Shown here piece after piece: positions 22,435-35,700 of a DNA stretch of 64,000 nucleotides. The notes beneath the pieces were generated by a model. The model saw only the letters and a program-made list of their open reading frames with translations. It was not told where the DNA came from and made no database searches. Positions within the stretch are counted from its first letter, which is position 1; the number at the start of each line of letters is the position of its first letter. This DNA is from Trachythela sp. YZ-2020 (lineage: Eukaryota; Cnidaria; Anthozoa; Malacalcyonacea; Clavulariidae), in contig JADLSH010000379.1 of assembly GCA_016169945.1 (NCBI GenBank), positions 3,004,001-3,068,000 of the forward strand, read 5' to 3'. The position numbers were made by a program, and so were the translations under genes.

Positions 22435-23493
22435 ATGAGACGTGTGTTCTACGAGGGACGACCTAGCAGCGATGGGCAATTATTTTGGTTTCAAGATCAT
22501 AGAAGTGCATGCGAAAAGCAGACGGTTTACTTTGAAAGGATGCGACAGCTCGATTCTGAACTGATTACAAAGGAACAGAAGCATTTAGTGAGCGCGATGG
22601 AACGGTTAAAACAACTGAGATATCCTAGGCGAAAGCCTGTCGTATTAAACAAAAGTTTCGAACGAGGGACGAACTATAAGCAAAAAATAAGAAGAGAAAA
22701 ATCCGAGGATAGACAAAGTGCAGGTCATAAACAAAGCAAGAGATCAGTACTCTCTTTAAATGCCAAACAAATGGAAATCTGTGTTGAAAACAAGAATGAC
22801 AGAGGAAATTTAAGACCTAAAATTGAAAACCTAAGTAGAAAAATACATCCTTCAAAGAACAACATAAAAACACCATCAAATGAGGGGCACACAACTCAGC
22901 TAGATTACCCAGTAACAAAATCAAATGAGCAAGACATCCAGCTCGATTACACGGTACCAAATATCCTTGAGAATAAAACACATTCAAGGACAGTGCCAAT
23001 ATATGACGTGCTTTTCCCAAGTTTACCTTGCATACCAAATGTGGGATACAAGACAAATATTGAGATTGAAAATAAACTAAGGATATTAGAACTAGCGAAT
23101 GGTGAATTTAAAAAATGCAGGCTTTCAAATGTTCCTAGCAGAGGCAAGAAAAGAATAGCCAGCGAGATAAGACATAACCCAAACAGTGGAAAGTTAGTGG
23201 AGTGTATTTCAAAGGGGAGTGATGCGAAATCGCCTGTTTTGGCAGCTATTTTAGACGAAACGCCTTCTGAAAAAGATTTTAGTAAAAGTGCATGTGGCGA
23301 TAGTGTAAAACTGCAGGAAATTGAAAGGTCAGAAACACAAATAAGGGATGTAAAATGTGATGTTGAATCGGACACGAGCGATGCAAGGCAGCCACCGCCA
23401 CCAACAAGAGTAAACTCGCATAAATCAACCCCAGAGTCGAAAGACAGTAGGAGTAATCCATTACGTGTTACTATAAAGAATTCAAATATATGA
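22435..23493 (+). CDS. Uncharacterised intronless protein, 352 residues
   Basis: A single open exon of 352 codons, from ATG at 22435 to TGA at 23491-23493. An in-frame TAA lies 12 bases upstream of the ATG, which fixes the start. I do not recognise the protein. The N-terminal 65 residues (MRRVFYEGRPSSDGQLFWFQ onward) look folded, with a likely helix around 27-65 rich in E, K, L and R. The rest is hydrophilic, rich in K, E, N and S, with a PPPPT run near the C-terminus, and is probably disordered. There is no signal peptide or membrane segment. The absence of introns is unlike all four neighbours and would fit a retrogene or a fast-evolving lineage gene. It is divergent from ACTR3 and convergent with DNAJC7. 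Confidence 0.65.
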   Translation: MRRVFYEGRPSSDGQLFWFQDHRSACEKQTVYFERMRQLDSELITKEQKHLVSAMERLKQLRYPRRKPVVLNKSFERGTNYKQKIRREKSEDRQSAGHKQSKRSVLSLNAKQMEICVENKNDRGNLRPKIENLSRKIHPSKNNIKTPSNEGHTTQLDYPVTKSNEQDIQLDYTVPNILENKTHSRTVPIYDVLFPSLPCIPNVGYKTNIEIENKLRILELANGEFKKCRLSNVPSRGKKRIASEIRHNPNSGKLVECISKGSDAKSPVLAAILDETPSEKDFSKSACGDSVKLQEIERSETQIRDVKCDVESDTSDARQPPPPTRVNSHKSTPESKDSRSNPLRVTIKNSNI

Positions 23494-23595
23494 CTCGACA
23501 AATATTCCACTAATCTTTAGTCATCATCATGAATTATGCGATGATGATGAACAAAGATGACTCCTGATGATGATTACTGATGATGATTACACACG

Positions 23596-23885
23596 TAAAA
23601 ACGCACAAGTTAGTAACAAACCAGCAGCAGACTTGTACCAATGCTGTTTAACAACTTGTTATCAGGATGTATTCGCACTGCTTGTTCCCACCTTGTCAAC
23701 GGCTTGTTGACAACTTGCTACAAGGTTGTTGACTCAACAGGCTTGTTACAAGTTGTTCCAACAACTTGTTATCGTCTTCCAATTCAACAACTTGCATGTT
23801 TAAAACAAGTTGTGAGTGACAACCTTGTTACAACTTGATAAAATAACAACATTGTCACAACTTGTTGACAAGCTTACTGCAAGCC
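23596..23885 (+). repeat. Dispersed repeat rich in CAACTTGTTGAC-type motifs, copy 2
   Basis: Homologous along its length to 192-476: it begins AAAAACGCACAAGTT and runs through the same GCTTGTTCCCA, GGTTGTTGACTCAACAG and TGTGAGTGACAACCTTG blocks. It lies just 3' of the intronless plus-strand gene and could supply its 3' untranslated sequence, but nothing shows this. Confidence 0.75.
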
Positions 23886-24484
23886 TGTCGCAAACACACC
23901 GAAGAGCAACGACAACGTAGGTAGGGCCAGATTTCACTCAGCCACTCGTTACGAAATTAGGTCGAGTAAAACAATATTCTGCCGCTACGATTGATCGTAC
24001 TAATCACAGTGTGACTGGATATACCGTTAGAAGTTTGATAAAAGTTAGAAGTTTGTTTAAAGTTGGTAAATTTGCTATAAACATTACTACTCTTTACATT
24101 CGATGCAAGCTGCAAATTTTAACGGAAAAAGATGCAATATTTACTGTATATGTGGTATTTCACAGATGATTATTCAATAAACAATAAAACTTCAGTCAAA
24201 CAGCGTGACCAAACAGGAATGTTGATTGTTCTAAATGAAGACATGCATGTTCTACACACTCGCAGTGTTTATGTACTGCATAACGTACGTCCAATAACTC
24301 CACGTTTTTACATTTGATGACCACTGAAATATCTCAATGGATATAATGGAATTGATTTCCAATAGGTTTGTCTCAGGCTATAAGCATGCACTATCGTGCA
24401 GCAGATCCGCAGATGGTGGTCAACACGTAGTTATCAGAGTGAGAAAATATGTCGTAGTCTTGTATTTGGTGGCAAATCAATAGA

Positions 24485-25115
24485 TATAGAGGTTTTGCAC
24501 CATCACGTGACTAAATTCTAAAACTTTAACGTGCAACCTATCAAGCTGGCTGTTAAACATGTTTTGTATGTCATTATAACAAGTATTCATAACAAATTTC
24601 AAGTCGATACAATTATTCCCTCGCGAGTTAAAAAGGTTTGAATAATGCGTATTGCTGATGTTAGCATTATTTTCAAATGCCGACATGTCTAATAATAAAA
24701 CACGTCTTTCCTTAACATTTTTTTTTGGCGGCTATGTTGGATGGCATCCACCTGCCACCTGCCATCCAACATGGCGGCCAAAATACAAATGCTCAAGAAA
24801 AGATGTGTTTTATAACAAATGTTTATATTCTGTTTACTATGATACTATATATTGCTTTTAAAAGCTAAATTGAGTTTTTCGCGTTAGGTTTGGAAAAAAC
24901 GTAGTTTTTAACGGCATTTGAAAATAATGCTGATGTCAGCAATACGAATTTTTCAAATCTTTTTAACTCGCGAGGGAATAACTGTATCGACTTCAAATTT
25001 GTTATGAATACTTGTTATAATGACGTACAAAACATGTTTAACAGCCAGCTTGATAGGTTGCACGTTAACGATTTTAGAATTTGGTCACGTGATGGTGCAA
25101 AACCTCTATAGAGAT
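24485..25115. mobile_element. Large foldback element
   Basis: Two imperfect arms of about 200 bp, 24485-24685 and 24910-25115, are inverted copies; matching blocks include AGGTTTTGCACCATCACGTG, GTTAAACATGTTTTGTA and TCCCTCGCGAGTTAAAAAGG. The spacer has its own palindrome, TGTTGGATGGCA / TGCCATCCAACA type. A more diverged single arm lies at 47570-47760 (GACGTCAGCATTG, GACGTCACGTGAAAACC). Confidence 0.85.
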
Positions 25116-25139
25116 ATTTAGTTCATTATAACATCTCTA

Positions 25140-25345
25140 GAGTTCTTAAATCTAATGATTGTGATGTTAGAACTCGGGTAAATTAATATTAGATTATTCT
25201 ACTCTGAGTGGCTTCACACCGGGCAAGCTGAAAAATTGCTTGACCGCGGTGGGAATCGAACCGTGACCTTTGGTTAGCTAGTCCAATGCTCTACCAACTG
25301 AACTACGAGGTCAAGTCGGTTCGAGTTGGTGATATCTCGGAACTT
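25140..25345 (-). mobile_element. tRNA-derived SINE
   Basis: The minus strand reads GACCTCGTAGTTCAGTTGGT, then AGAGCATTGGACTAGC and GGTTCGATTCCCACCGCGGT: the A and B boxes of a tRNA-like pol III promoter. It continues into CAGCTTGCCCGGTGTGAAGC, beyond any tRNA. The acceptor stem pairs 6 of 7 bases but the T stem is poor. A second copy of the tail faces it at 25842-25928, so this is a SINE and not a tRNA gene. Confidence 0.75.
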
Positions 25346-25841
25346 AGGCCTGTTCCAAACTTGGCGCTTCTCATGTGCCGAACGCATTAAAAACAATACA
25401 TAATCAGCTGAAATGCCTCATTATCTATTGTTTGTAATGCGCTCGGCACGGCAGTAGCGCGACGTTTGAACTAAACGTTTTAAATTGTTTGATTTATATC
25501 CTGCATGATCTTTCTTGTAAATTTTAAGCATTTTCAGCGCCATTCGGCCATAGACTTTGTTGTTTTAACGAACTTCCCGAGTATTTTAGTATACATTACG
25601 TATTTAAAAAGGAAGTAAATTATATTCATAACGGAAGCGCACGTTGTTGTATTTAACTTTATGTATATTTTACTACTGAAATTATACAAAACAATTATTT
25701 ACCTCAATCTCGGTGATTATCGGTGAATATTCACCTCGACCTCGTCTCGGTAAATATTCACCGATAATCACCTCGACTTCGCTAAATAATTGTTAAATAT
25801 CTTATGATCTTAAAATTCAATCATCGGTGATCGGACGGAGC

Positions 25842-25928
25842 AAACCAAAGGTCGCGGTTCGATCCCCACGGCGGTCACGGAATTTCTCAGCTTGCCCGGT
25901 GTGGAGCCACTCAAGGTAGCATCATCTA
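25842..25928 (+). mobile_element. SINE fragment, inverted relative to 25140-25345
   Basis: Contains the B box GGTTCGATCCCCACGGCGGT and the tail CAGCTTGCCCGGTGTGGAGC. The 5' A-box half is missing. With the copy at 25140-25345 it forms an inverted pair about 500 bp apart. Confidence 0.7.
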
Positions 25929-26012
25929 AAAAAATTCTAGAGTTGACCATCATCTGCTGTTATGAAACCTATAAATATAGGTTAAACCTGCACGCGGAGT
26001 CTTCGTTTTTAT

Positions 26013-26232
26013 TTTAGGGACTTTAAGATATGCTAAATCTACGACGCGGACGTGACGAAAAAACAGTCGCTAATGTTTGGAAACCAGTTTTAATTTGTTT
26101 TTCTCGCGTCTCTAACTTTGTTTACCAACCGGAGTCCATAGTTTTTACCCGTGTAGCTGAAACTGTGAGAATAGCGACTGTTTTTCGTCACGTTCGCGTC
26201 GTAGATTTAGCATATCTTAAAGTCGCTTTTAT
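26013..26232. mobile_element. Foldback miniature element
   Basis: Arms at 26013-26080 and 26168-26232 are nearly perfect inverted copies (GACTTTAAGATATGCTAAAT, CTACGACGCG, GTGACGAAAA). The short open frame that spans it is accidental. Confidence 0.85.
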
Positions 26233-26251
26233 CATACGTCAGCTGAGACGA

Positions 26252-26596
26252 GATATGAGAGTTTCATCAACCCTCATGCCCCGGTCAAACGAGAACAAGA
26301 GTTGCATGAGAGTTGACTGGATATTACCACGCGTACCGGTCACACGAGGGAAAACTCTCATCAACTCTCATCAAAATATGAACTAGCTCAAAGTTGATGC
26401 TACGACAAAACTCTCATTAAAGTAATACGCGCAACAAAATCTGATTTCAACGCATGTTAGTTAGAAATGTTCACGAATTTTGTCTCATGTTTGGTTACTT
26501 CTATGTGAACATTTGCAATTAACATGCGTTGAAATCAGCTTTTGTTGCGCGTATTACTTCACCTTTAACTTTGCATCCTTGTTCGACCGGGGCTTT
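26252..26596 (-). mobile_element. Copy of the GCCCCGGTCAAACGAG element family, with a nested palindrome
   Basis: Reverse orientation. It contains GCCCCGGTCAAACGAGAACA, GACTGGATATTACCACGCGT and AACTCTCATCAACTCTCATC, then ends TTGTTCGACCGGGGC. Inserted near the right side is a hairpin with arms about 26418-26475 and 26508-26565 (AGTAATACGCGCAACAAAA and complement). No tandem expansion is present here. Confidence 0.82.
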
Positions 26597-26752
26597 CATA
26601 CCTGTACATTTCCAGAACGCCATTGTGTGGTAATAGAAAATTCTAAGTATATTATACATTGTCTAAACGCATAACTGCACCAGTATCTGTAGGAATTGTC
26701 TGTATTATTGTCATGATTGCGATCAGATATTGAATATTGATATTAATATACC

Positions 26753-29700
26753 TCAACCAAAGGAGAAATTAAATTCCTGTCCAGGAAAGCCCCCACCTTG
26801 ACGCCGTCCACCAAAGTTTGGATGAAAGCCAGCTCCACCGCCAAAGAACGCTTGGAATATTGTATTCGGATCGAAATCTTTAAAACAAGATTAAACAAGA
26901 ATTACGAATTCTATACATTGCAATTTTAAGACTGTTGCAAGCTTAAGGCCATGTTGGCTGGCATGTTACATGGGGCAATAGACAATTTGCATTATAGTAC
27001 GCAATTTCTGCACAGAGCTATGTTATGTAGAAATGTACGCACAGGAAAACAGTGAACATGGCCCGTGTTTTACTCCACCGATATTATCATTGTCATTCAT
27101 TCCTTTGTTGCCTTCTGGGCCAGGGATGGATTTACTGGGGGGTGCAGGGGGGGGGTGCACCCCTCCTATCAAATCAAGCTGGATCCATCCCTGTTCTGGG
27201 CAAGTTTAGTGAGACAAATATCGGCAAAGTAAATCAACACTTTTAATTCGCTTTTATATATCTCAAGCAGGAGTCCATAGTTTTTGCCGTTGTATATAAA
27301 AGCGTAAAGTTTAAGTGTAGTAAGTGTAAAGTACAGTCCCGTACTAGATTAGACAATGCTTATAACTTCGCTAATATACAGGCCACTACAGACAACCTAT
27401 AAGATATATGCCCGCGGAGAAGACTGAGATTTTCTAGAGCCATGGTTGAAGACTTTACCTGCAGTTGAAAACCCATTTCCATCAATATCTTCACCCCTAT
27501 CATATCTCGCTTTCTTCTGTGGATCTGATAGAACACTGTACGCCTCGTTTACCTGCAGACATTAACTTAAGATCATTGCTCCATTATAAACATCATTTGT
27601 TACTACGGACAACTCTCTTAAGCGTACACTCTTTTCAGCGGACACAAATCTCTGGTTCTAATCATACCTGATTGGATGCAAATTCCATATTGAATTTTGG
27701 ATTTGGCAGAGCATTTATCAAACAAAAATCAAGTATCTAGCCATTGATAGGCCTTTTTGACCATCTAGGCAATCTAGTCAAAAAATTTCTGACAAGATGA
27801 CCCCTTGACCCTGCAGGGGGTTCCTTAGTGATGATTCACCCTGCTTCAGATGCCGGCCACACCCTGCGAGATCCCGAAGGTGTCTGCTTAAAAGGGGACC
27901 AATTGTACTTATATAAGTGGGTTTCACTAAGCACTATCGTGCAGCAGATAGTGGTCAACCTGCAGTTATCAGAGTGAGAAAATAATGTTTCGAAGGTTGA
28001 AAGTGAAACACTGGATAGTACTCGAACGGAAATTTATATACATTTTTTAGACCTAGCCAGGAGCAGTTGCGAAAAATGCAACTTAGGCCCTCTGGCAGGT
28101 ATTAAACATGCGGCCCTGCGATTCCGGTGCAGCGCTCTAACCAACTGAGCTACAGAGTCCAGTTGCTGAGCTTCAACTAATAATCCTATCGAACGAGATG
28201 CCGAGAAAAATCTTGATATTCACCCATACACCATATACTGGCATCACTCCCATCTTATATACCGAACTTGCGTTTAATGCTTATGATCAGCAACTGGACT
28301 CAGCAACTGGACTTGGTTAGAGCGCTGCATCGGAATCGCAGGGCCGCAGGTTCGATTCCTGCCAGAGGGCCTAAGTTGCATTTTTCGCAACTGCTCCTGG
28401 CTAGGTCTAACAAATGTATATAAATTTCCGTTCGAGTATTCCATCTACTAACACCTTCCACTATTAATCCTATCGAACGAGATGCCGAGAAAAATCTTGA
28501 TATTTACTGAAAATAGAACATTGCAAAGCCTGGCAAAGGACAAACTGTTGCCATGACAGGGTACAGTGAGACTAGCAGTACTGCAATGGCCAACTGGCAA
28601 AACTATCCATTGCCTTGCAATTCTGCTTGTATAGATTGTATAGAATGCTCAATGAAACCTATATCTATACGTCTTGTCATGGGTAGGGGTTCCTGGAATA
28701 AACACAAGAAACTGAAAAGCTATACCTCTTTGAATAACATTTCCTCGTCCTTCTTCACCTGATCAGTCGACCCAGAATGACGGTCTGAAAAAAGAGAAAC
28801 CGTAAACAAACAATAGAAGATTTTTTATGAAAGAGACAGTTCAGTGGACCAAGCTTACTGGAGATTTCAAAGAGCAAGTCTTGAGTACACAAGATGCTTC
28901 TAGGGTAAAGCTACAGGGGTGCTAGTTGTCTTTCCCTTCGGCTGAGATCTGAACTACGAAGGACGCAGTTCAAACGTGGCCCAGTCGAAGGCTTACTACG
29001 GCGAAGCTAAGGTGCCGAAGGGTTACTTTTTGGTGAGGGAGGAAAACCGGAGAAAAGCACAGAGATGGAAAAAGTATCGGATTCTGGGAACCTAGCTCCC
29101 AGAAATATTTTTGGATCTGAACTTTTGCAGAAAATATTTCAGAAATTTCTGAAAGTTAATAATTAACTGATGAGTAATAACAAAACTAGAGTATATGCTC
29201 TAGTCTAGACTAGCAATTGTAATGCATTTTGCATTCACTATATCAGAATGAACACCGCTGAATATCAAGAAACAACACTCCAATCAGTTCAATGTCAAAA
29301 TCAATCAATGATCATTGAACCTCGTTCATTATTAATTTTGGGTCTGAAACCCAGGTTCCCAGAAAAAAACAACATTTTCCACCTCTGGAAAAGCCCTCGA
29401 GGTACAGGGTGGAATCAACCAAACTCTACTCACACGAGTTTTCAAGCACAGGGGAGTTACCCAACCTAGGTAAACACCCTACCCTCGAATTACAGTGCCA
29501 GGCTTAACTCAGCGGTTAACGGACAGCGCGCTTAACCACATCTGCCACTCGTGTTTCCCAACCCTACCTGGATGATGTTTCAAGGCTTCTCTTCTATACG
29601 CTTTCTTGATTTCTGAGTCTGAACAATTCTTTGACAATGATAGGATTTTGTAATAATCTTTTCGTTTACTTTTCTTTAACTCAAGCTTAGCTTCTTGAAG

Positions 29701-32700
29701 TAATTTTTTATGTTCTGTTAAATAGAAAATGCAGTTTATATTCAAGTATCGGTAAGTCCCCGTCAACAAGAGTTGGAACTCTCGCTCGCGTTTGATCGCC
29801 AACTCTCATCAACTCTCATGCACTCTCATCAACTCTCATGCACTTTCATCAACTCTCATCAACTCTCATGCACTTTCATCAACTCTCATGCACTTTCATC
29901 AACTCTCATGCACTTTCATCAACTCTCATGCACTTTCATCAACTCTCGTGCACTCTCATCAACTCTCATGCACTTTCATCAACTCTCATCAACTCTCATG
30001 CACTTTCATCAACTCTCATCAACTCTCATGCACTTTCATCAACTCTCATCAACTCTCATGCACTTTCATCAACTCTCATGCACTTTCATCAACTCTCATG
30101 CACTCTCATCAACTCTCATGCACTTTCATCAACTCTCATGCACTCTCATCAACTCTCATGCACTTTCATCAACTCTCATGCACTTTCATCAACTCTCATG
30201 CACTTTCATCAACTCTCATGCACTTTCATCAACTCTCATGCACTTTCATCAACTCTCATGCACTTTCATCAACTCTCATGCACTTTCATCAACTCTCATG
30301 CACTTTCATCAACTCTCATGCACTTTCATCAACTCTCATGCACTTTCATCAACTCTCATGCACTTTCATCAACTCTCATGCACTTTCATCAACTCTCATG
30401 CACTTTCATCAACTCTCATGCACTTTCATCAACTCTCATGCACTCTCATCAACTCTCATCAACTCTCATGCACTTTCATCAACTCTCATGCACTTTCATC
30501 AACTCTCATGCACTTTCATCAACTCTCATGCACTTTCATCAACTCTCATGCACTTTCATCAACTCTCATGCACTTTCATCAACTCTCATGCACTTTCATC
30601 AACTCTCATGCACTTTCATCAACTCTCATGCACTTTCATCAACTCTCATGCACTTTCATCAACTCTCATGCACTTTCATCAACTCTCATGCACTTTCATC
30701 AACTCTCATGCACTCTCGTCAACTCTCATGCACTCTCGTCAACTCTCATGCACTTTCATCAACTCTCATGCACTTTCATCAACTCTCATCAACTCTCATG
30801 CACTTTCATCAACTCTCATGCACTTTCATCAACTCTCATGCACTTTCATCAACTCTCATGCACTTTCATCAACTCATGCACTTTCATCAACTCTCATGCA
30901 CTTTCATCAACTCTCATGCACTTTCATCAACTCTCATGCACTTTCATCAACTCTCATGCACTTTCATCAACTCTCATGCACTTTCATCAACTCTCATGCA
31001 CTTTCATCAACTCTCATGCACTTTCATCAACTCTCATGCACTTTCATCAACTCTCATGCACTTTCATCAACTCTCATGCACTTTCATCAACTCTCATGCA
31101 CTTTCATCAACTCTCATGCACTCTCATCAACTCTCATGCACTCTCATCAACTCTCATGCACTTTCATCAACTCTCATGCACTTTCATCAACTCTCATGCA
31201 CTCTCATCAACTCTCATGCACTCTCATCAACTCTCATGCACTTTCATCAACTCTCATGCACTTTCATCAACTCTCATGCACTTTCATCAACTCTCATGCA
31301 CTTTCATCAACTCTCATGCACTTTCATCAACTCTCATGCACTTTCATCAACTCTCATGCACTTTCATCAACTCTCATGCACTTTCATCAACTCTCATGCA
31401 CTTTCATCAACTCTCATGCACTTTCATCAACTCTCATGCACTTTCATCAACTCTCATGCACTTTCATCAACTCTCATGCACTTTCATCAACTCTCATGCA
31501 CTTTCATCAACTCTCATGCACTTTCATCAACTCTCATGCACTTTCATCAACTCTCATGCACTTTCATCAACTCTCATGCACTTTCATCAACTCTCATGCA
31601 CTTTCATCAACTCTCATGCACTTTCATCAACTCTCATGCACTTTCATCAACTCTCATGCACTTTCATCAACTCTCATGCACTTTCATCAACTCTCATGCA
31701 CTTTCATCAACTCTCATGCACTTTCATCAACTCTCATGCACTTTCATCAACTCTCATGCACTTTCATCAACTCTCATGCACTCTCATCAACTCTCATGCA
31801 CTCTCATCAACTCTCATGCACTTTCATCAACTCTCATGCACTTTCATCAACTCTCATGCACTTTCATCAACTCTCATGCACTTTCATCAACTCTCATGCA
31901 CTTTCATCAACTCTCATGCACTTTCATCAACTCTCATGCACTTTCATCAACTCTCATGCACTTTCATCAACTCTCATGCACTTTCATCAACTCTCATGCA
32001 CTTTCATCAACTCTCATGCACTTTCATCAACTCTCATGCACTTTCATCAACTCTCATGCACTTTCATCAACTCTCATGCACTTTCATCAACTCTCATGCA
32101 CTTTCATCAACTCTCATGCACTTTCATCAACTCTCATGCACTTTCATCAACTCTCATGCACTTTCATCAACTCTCATGCACTTTCATCAACTCTCATGCA
32201 CTTTCATCAACTCTCATGCACTTTCATCAACTCTCATGCACTTTCATCAACTCTCATGCACTTTCATCAACTCTCATGCACTTTCATCAACTCTCATGCA
32301 CTTTCATCAACTCTCATGCACTTTCATCAACTCTCATGCACTCTCATCAACTCTCATGCACTCTCATCAACTCTCATGCACTCTCATCAACTCTCATGCA
32401 CTCTCATCAACTCTCATGCACTTTCATCAACTCTCATGCACTTTCATCAACTCTCATGCACTTTCATCAACTCTCATGCACTTTCATCAACTCTCATGCA
32501 CTTTCATCAACTCTCATGCACTTTCATCAACTCTCATGCACTTTCATCAACTCTCATGCACTTTCATCAACTCTCATGCACTTTCATCAACTCTCATGCA
32601 CTTTCATCAACTCTCATGCACTTTCATCAACTCTCATGCACTTTCATCAACTCTCATGCACTTTCATCAACTCTCATGCACTTTCATCAACTCTCATGCA

Positions 32701-35700
32701 CTTTCATCAACTCTCATGCACTTTCATCAACTCTCATGCACTTTCATCAACTCTCATGCACTTCATCAACTCTCATGCACTTTCATCAACTCTCATGCAC
32801 TTTCATCAACTCTCATGCACTTTCATCAACTCTCATGCACTTTCATCAACTCTCATGCACTTTCATCAACTCTCATGCACTCTCGTCAACTCTCATGCAC
32901 TCTCGTCAACTCTCATGCACTTTCATCAACTCTCATCAACTCTCATGCACTTTCATCAACTCTCATGCACTTTCATCAACTCTCATGCACTTTCATCAAC
33001 TCTCATGCACTTTCATCAACTCTCATGCACTTTCATCAACTCTCATGCACTTTCATCAACTCTCATGCACTTTCATCAACTCTCATGCACTTTCATCAAC
33101 TCTCATGCACTTTCATCAACTCTCATGCACTTTCATCAACTCTCATGCACTTTCATCAACTCTCATGCACTCTCATCAACTCTCATGCACTTTCATCAAC
33201 TCTCATGCACTTTCATCAACTCTCATGCACTTTCATCAACTCTCATGCACTTTCATCAACTCTCATGCACTTTCATCAACTCTCATGCACTTTCATCAAC
33301 TCTCATGCACTTTCATCAACTCTCATGCACTTTCATCAACTCTCATGCACTTTCATCAACTCTCATGCACTTTCATCAACTCTCATGCACTTTCGTCAAC
33401 TCTCATGCACTTTCGTCAACTCTCATCAACTCTCATGCACTCTCATCAACTCTCATGCACTCTCATCAACTCTCATGCACTCTCATCAACTCTCATGCAC
33501 TTTCATCAACTCTCATGCACTCTCATCAACTCTCATGCACTCTCATCAACTCTCATGCACTTTCATCAACTCTCATGCACTTTCATCAACTCTCATGCAC
33601 TTTCATCAACTCTCATGCACTTTCATCAACTCTCATGCACTTTCATCAACTCTCATGCACTTTCATCAACTCTCATGCACTTTCATCAACTCTCATGCAC
33701 TTTCATCAACTCTCATGCACTTTCATCAACTCTCATGCACTTTCATCAACTCTCATGCACTTTCATCAACTCTCATGCACTTTCATCAACTCTCATGCAC
33801 TTTCATCAACTCTCATGCACTTTCATCAACTCTCATGCACTTTCATCAACTCTCATGCACTTTCATCAACTCTCATGCACTTTCATCAACTCTCATGCAC
33901 TTTCATCAACTCTCATGCACTTTCATCAACTCTCATGCACTTTCATCAACTCTCATGCACTTTCATCAACTCTCATGCACTTTCATCAACTCTCATGCAC
34001 TTTCATCAACTCTCATGCACTTTCATCAACTCTCATGCACTTTCATCAACTCTCATGCACTTTCATCAACTCTCATGCACTTTCATCAACTCTCATGCAC
34101 TTTCATCAACTCTCATGCACTTTCATCAACTCTCATCAACTCTCATGCACTTTCATCAACTCTCATCAACTCTCATGCACTTTCATCAACTCTCATGCAC
34201 TCTCATCAACTCTCATGCACTCTCATCAACTCTCATGCACTCTCATCAACTCTCATGCACTTTCATCAACTCTCATGCACTTTCATCAACTCTCATGCAC
34301 TTTCATCAACTCTCATGCACTTTCATCAACTCTCATGCACTTTCATCAACTCTCATGCACTTTCATCAACTCTCATGCACTTTCATCAACTCTCATGCAC
34401 TTTCATCAACTCTCATGCACTTTCATCAACTCTCATGCACTTTCATCAACTCTCATGCACTTTCATCAACTCTCATGCACTTTCATCAACTCTCATGCAC
34501 TTTCATCAACTCTCATGCACTTTCATCAACTCTCATGCACTTTCATCAACTCTCATGCACTTTCATCAACTCTCATGCACTTTCATCAACTCATGCACTT
34601 TCATCAACTCTCATGCACTTTCATCAACTCTCATGCACTTTCATCAACTCTCATGCACTTTCATCAACTCTCATGCACTTTCATCAACTCTCATGCACTT
34701 TCATCAACTCTCATGCACTTTCATCAACTCTCATGCACTTTCATCAACTCTCATGCACTTTCATCAACTCTCATGCACTTTCATCAACTCTCATGCACTC
34801 TCGTCAACTCTCATGCACTTTCATCAACTCTCATGCACTTTCATCAACTCTCATCAACTCTCATGCACTTTCATCAACTCTCATGCACTTTCATCAACTC
34901 TCATGCACTTTCATCAACTCTCATGCACTTTCATCAACTCTCATGCACTTTCATCAACTCTCATGCACTTTCATCAACTCTCATGCACTTTCATCAACTC
35001 TCATGCACTTTCATCAACTCTCATGCACTTTCATCAACTCTCATGCACTTTCATCAACTCTCATGCACTTTCATCAACTCTCATGCACTCTCATCAACTC
35101 TCATGCACTTTCATCAACTCTCATGCACTTTCATCAACTCTCATGCACTTTCATCAACTCTCATGCACTTTCATCAACTCTCATGCACTTTCATCAACTC
35201 TCATGCACTTTCATCAACTCTCATGCACTTTCATCAACTCTCATGCACTTTCATCAACTCTCGTGCACTTTCATCAACTCTCGTGCACTTTCATCAACTC
35301 TCGTGCACTTTCATCAACTCTCGTGCACTTTCATCAACTCTCGTGCACTTTCATCAACTCTCGTGCACTTTCATCAACTCTCGTGCACTTTCATCAACTC
35401 TCGTGCACTTTCATCAACTCTCGTGCACTTTCATCAACTCTCGTGCACTTTCATCAACTCTCATGCACTTTCATCAACTCTCATGCACTTTCATCAACTC
35501 TCATGCACTTTCATCAACTCTCATGCACTCTCGTCAACTCTCATGCACTTTCATCAACTCTCATGCACTTTCATCAACTCTCATCAACTCTCATGCACTT
35601 TCATCAACTCTCATGCACTTTCATCAACTCTCATGCACTTTCATCAACTCTCATGCACTTTCATCAACTCTCATCAACTCTCATGCACTTTCATCAACTC

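Larger units (their letters stand above)
23494..26752. other. Repeat-filled intergenic region between two convergent genes
   Basis: No gene seen. In order it holds the CAACTTG repeat copy 2, a large foldback, two tRNA-derived SINE-like pieces facing each other, a palindrome around 25700-25795 (GTGATTATCGGTGAATATTC and complement), a second foldback and one copy of the GCCCCGGTCAAACGAG element family. Confidence 0.75.

Noticed and set aside
22947..23510. 187-codon minus-strand frame opposite the intronless gene
   Set aside because: Shadow of the longer plus-strand frame; leucine/serine-rich composition typical of an antisense reading.
25248..25318. tRNA gene with a possible AGC anticodon on the minus strand
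   Set aside because: A and B boxes are present but the T stem does not pair well and the sequence is the head of a repeated SINE with a shared tail.
26030..26386. 118-codon plus-strand frame
   Set aside because: Runs through a foldback element and into another repeat; no protein features.
28080..28380. tRNA genes at the two TAGCTCAGTTGGTTAGAG / GGTTCGATTCC sites
   Set aside because: They belong to an inverted pair of SINEs with identical non-tRNA tails; one lacks the A-box half and the other has a damaged T arm.
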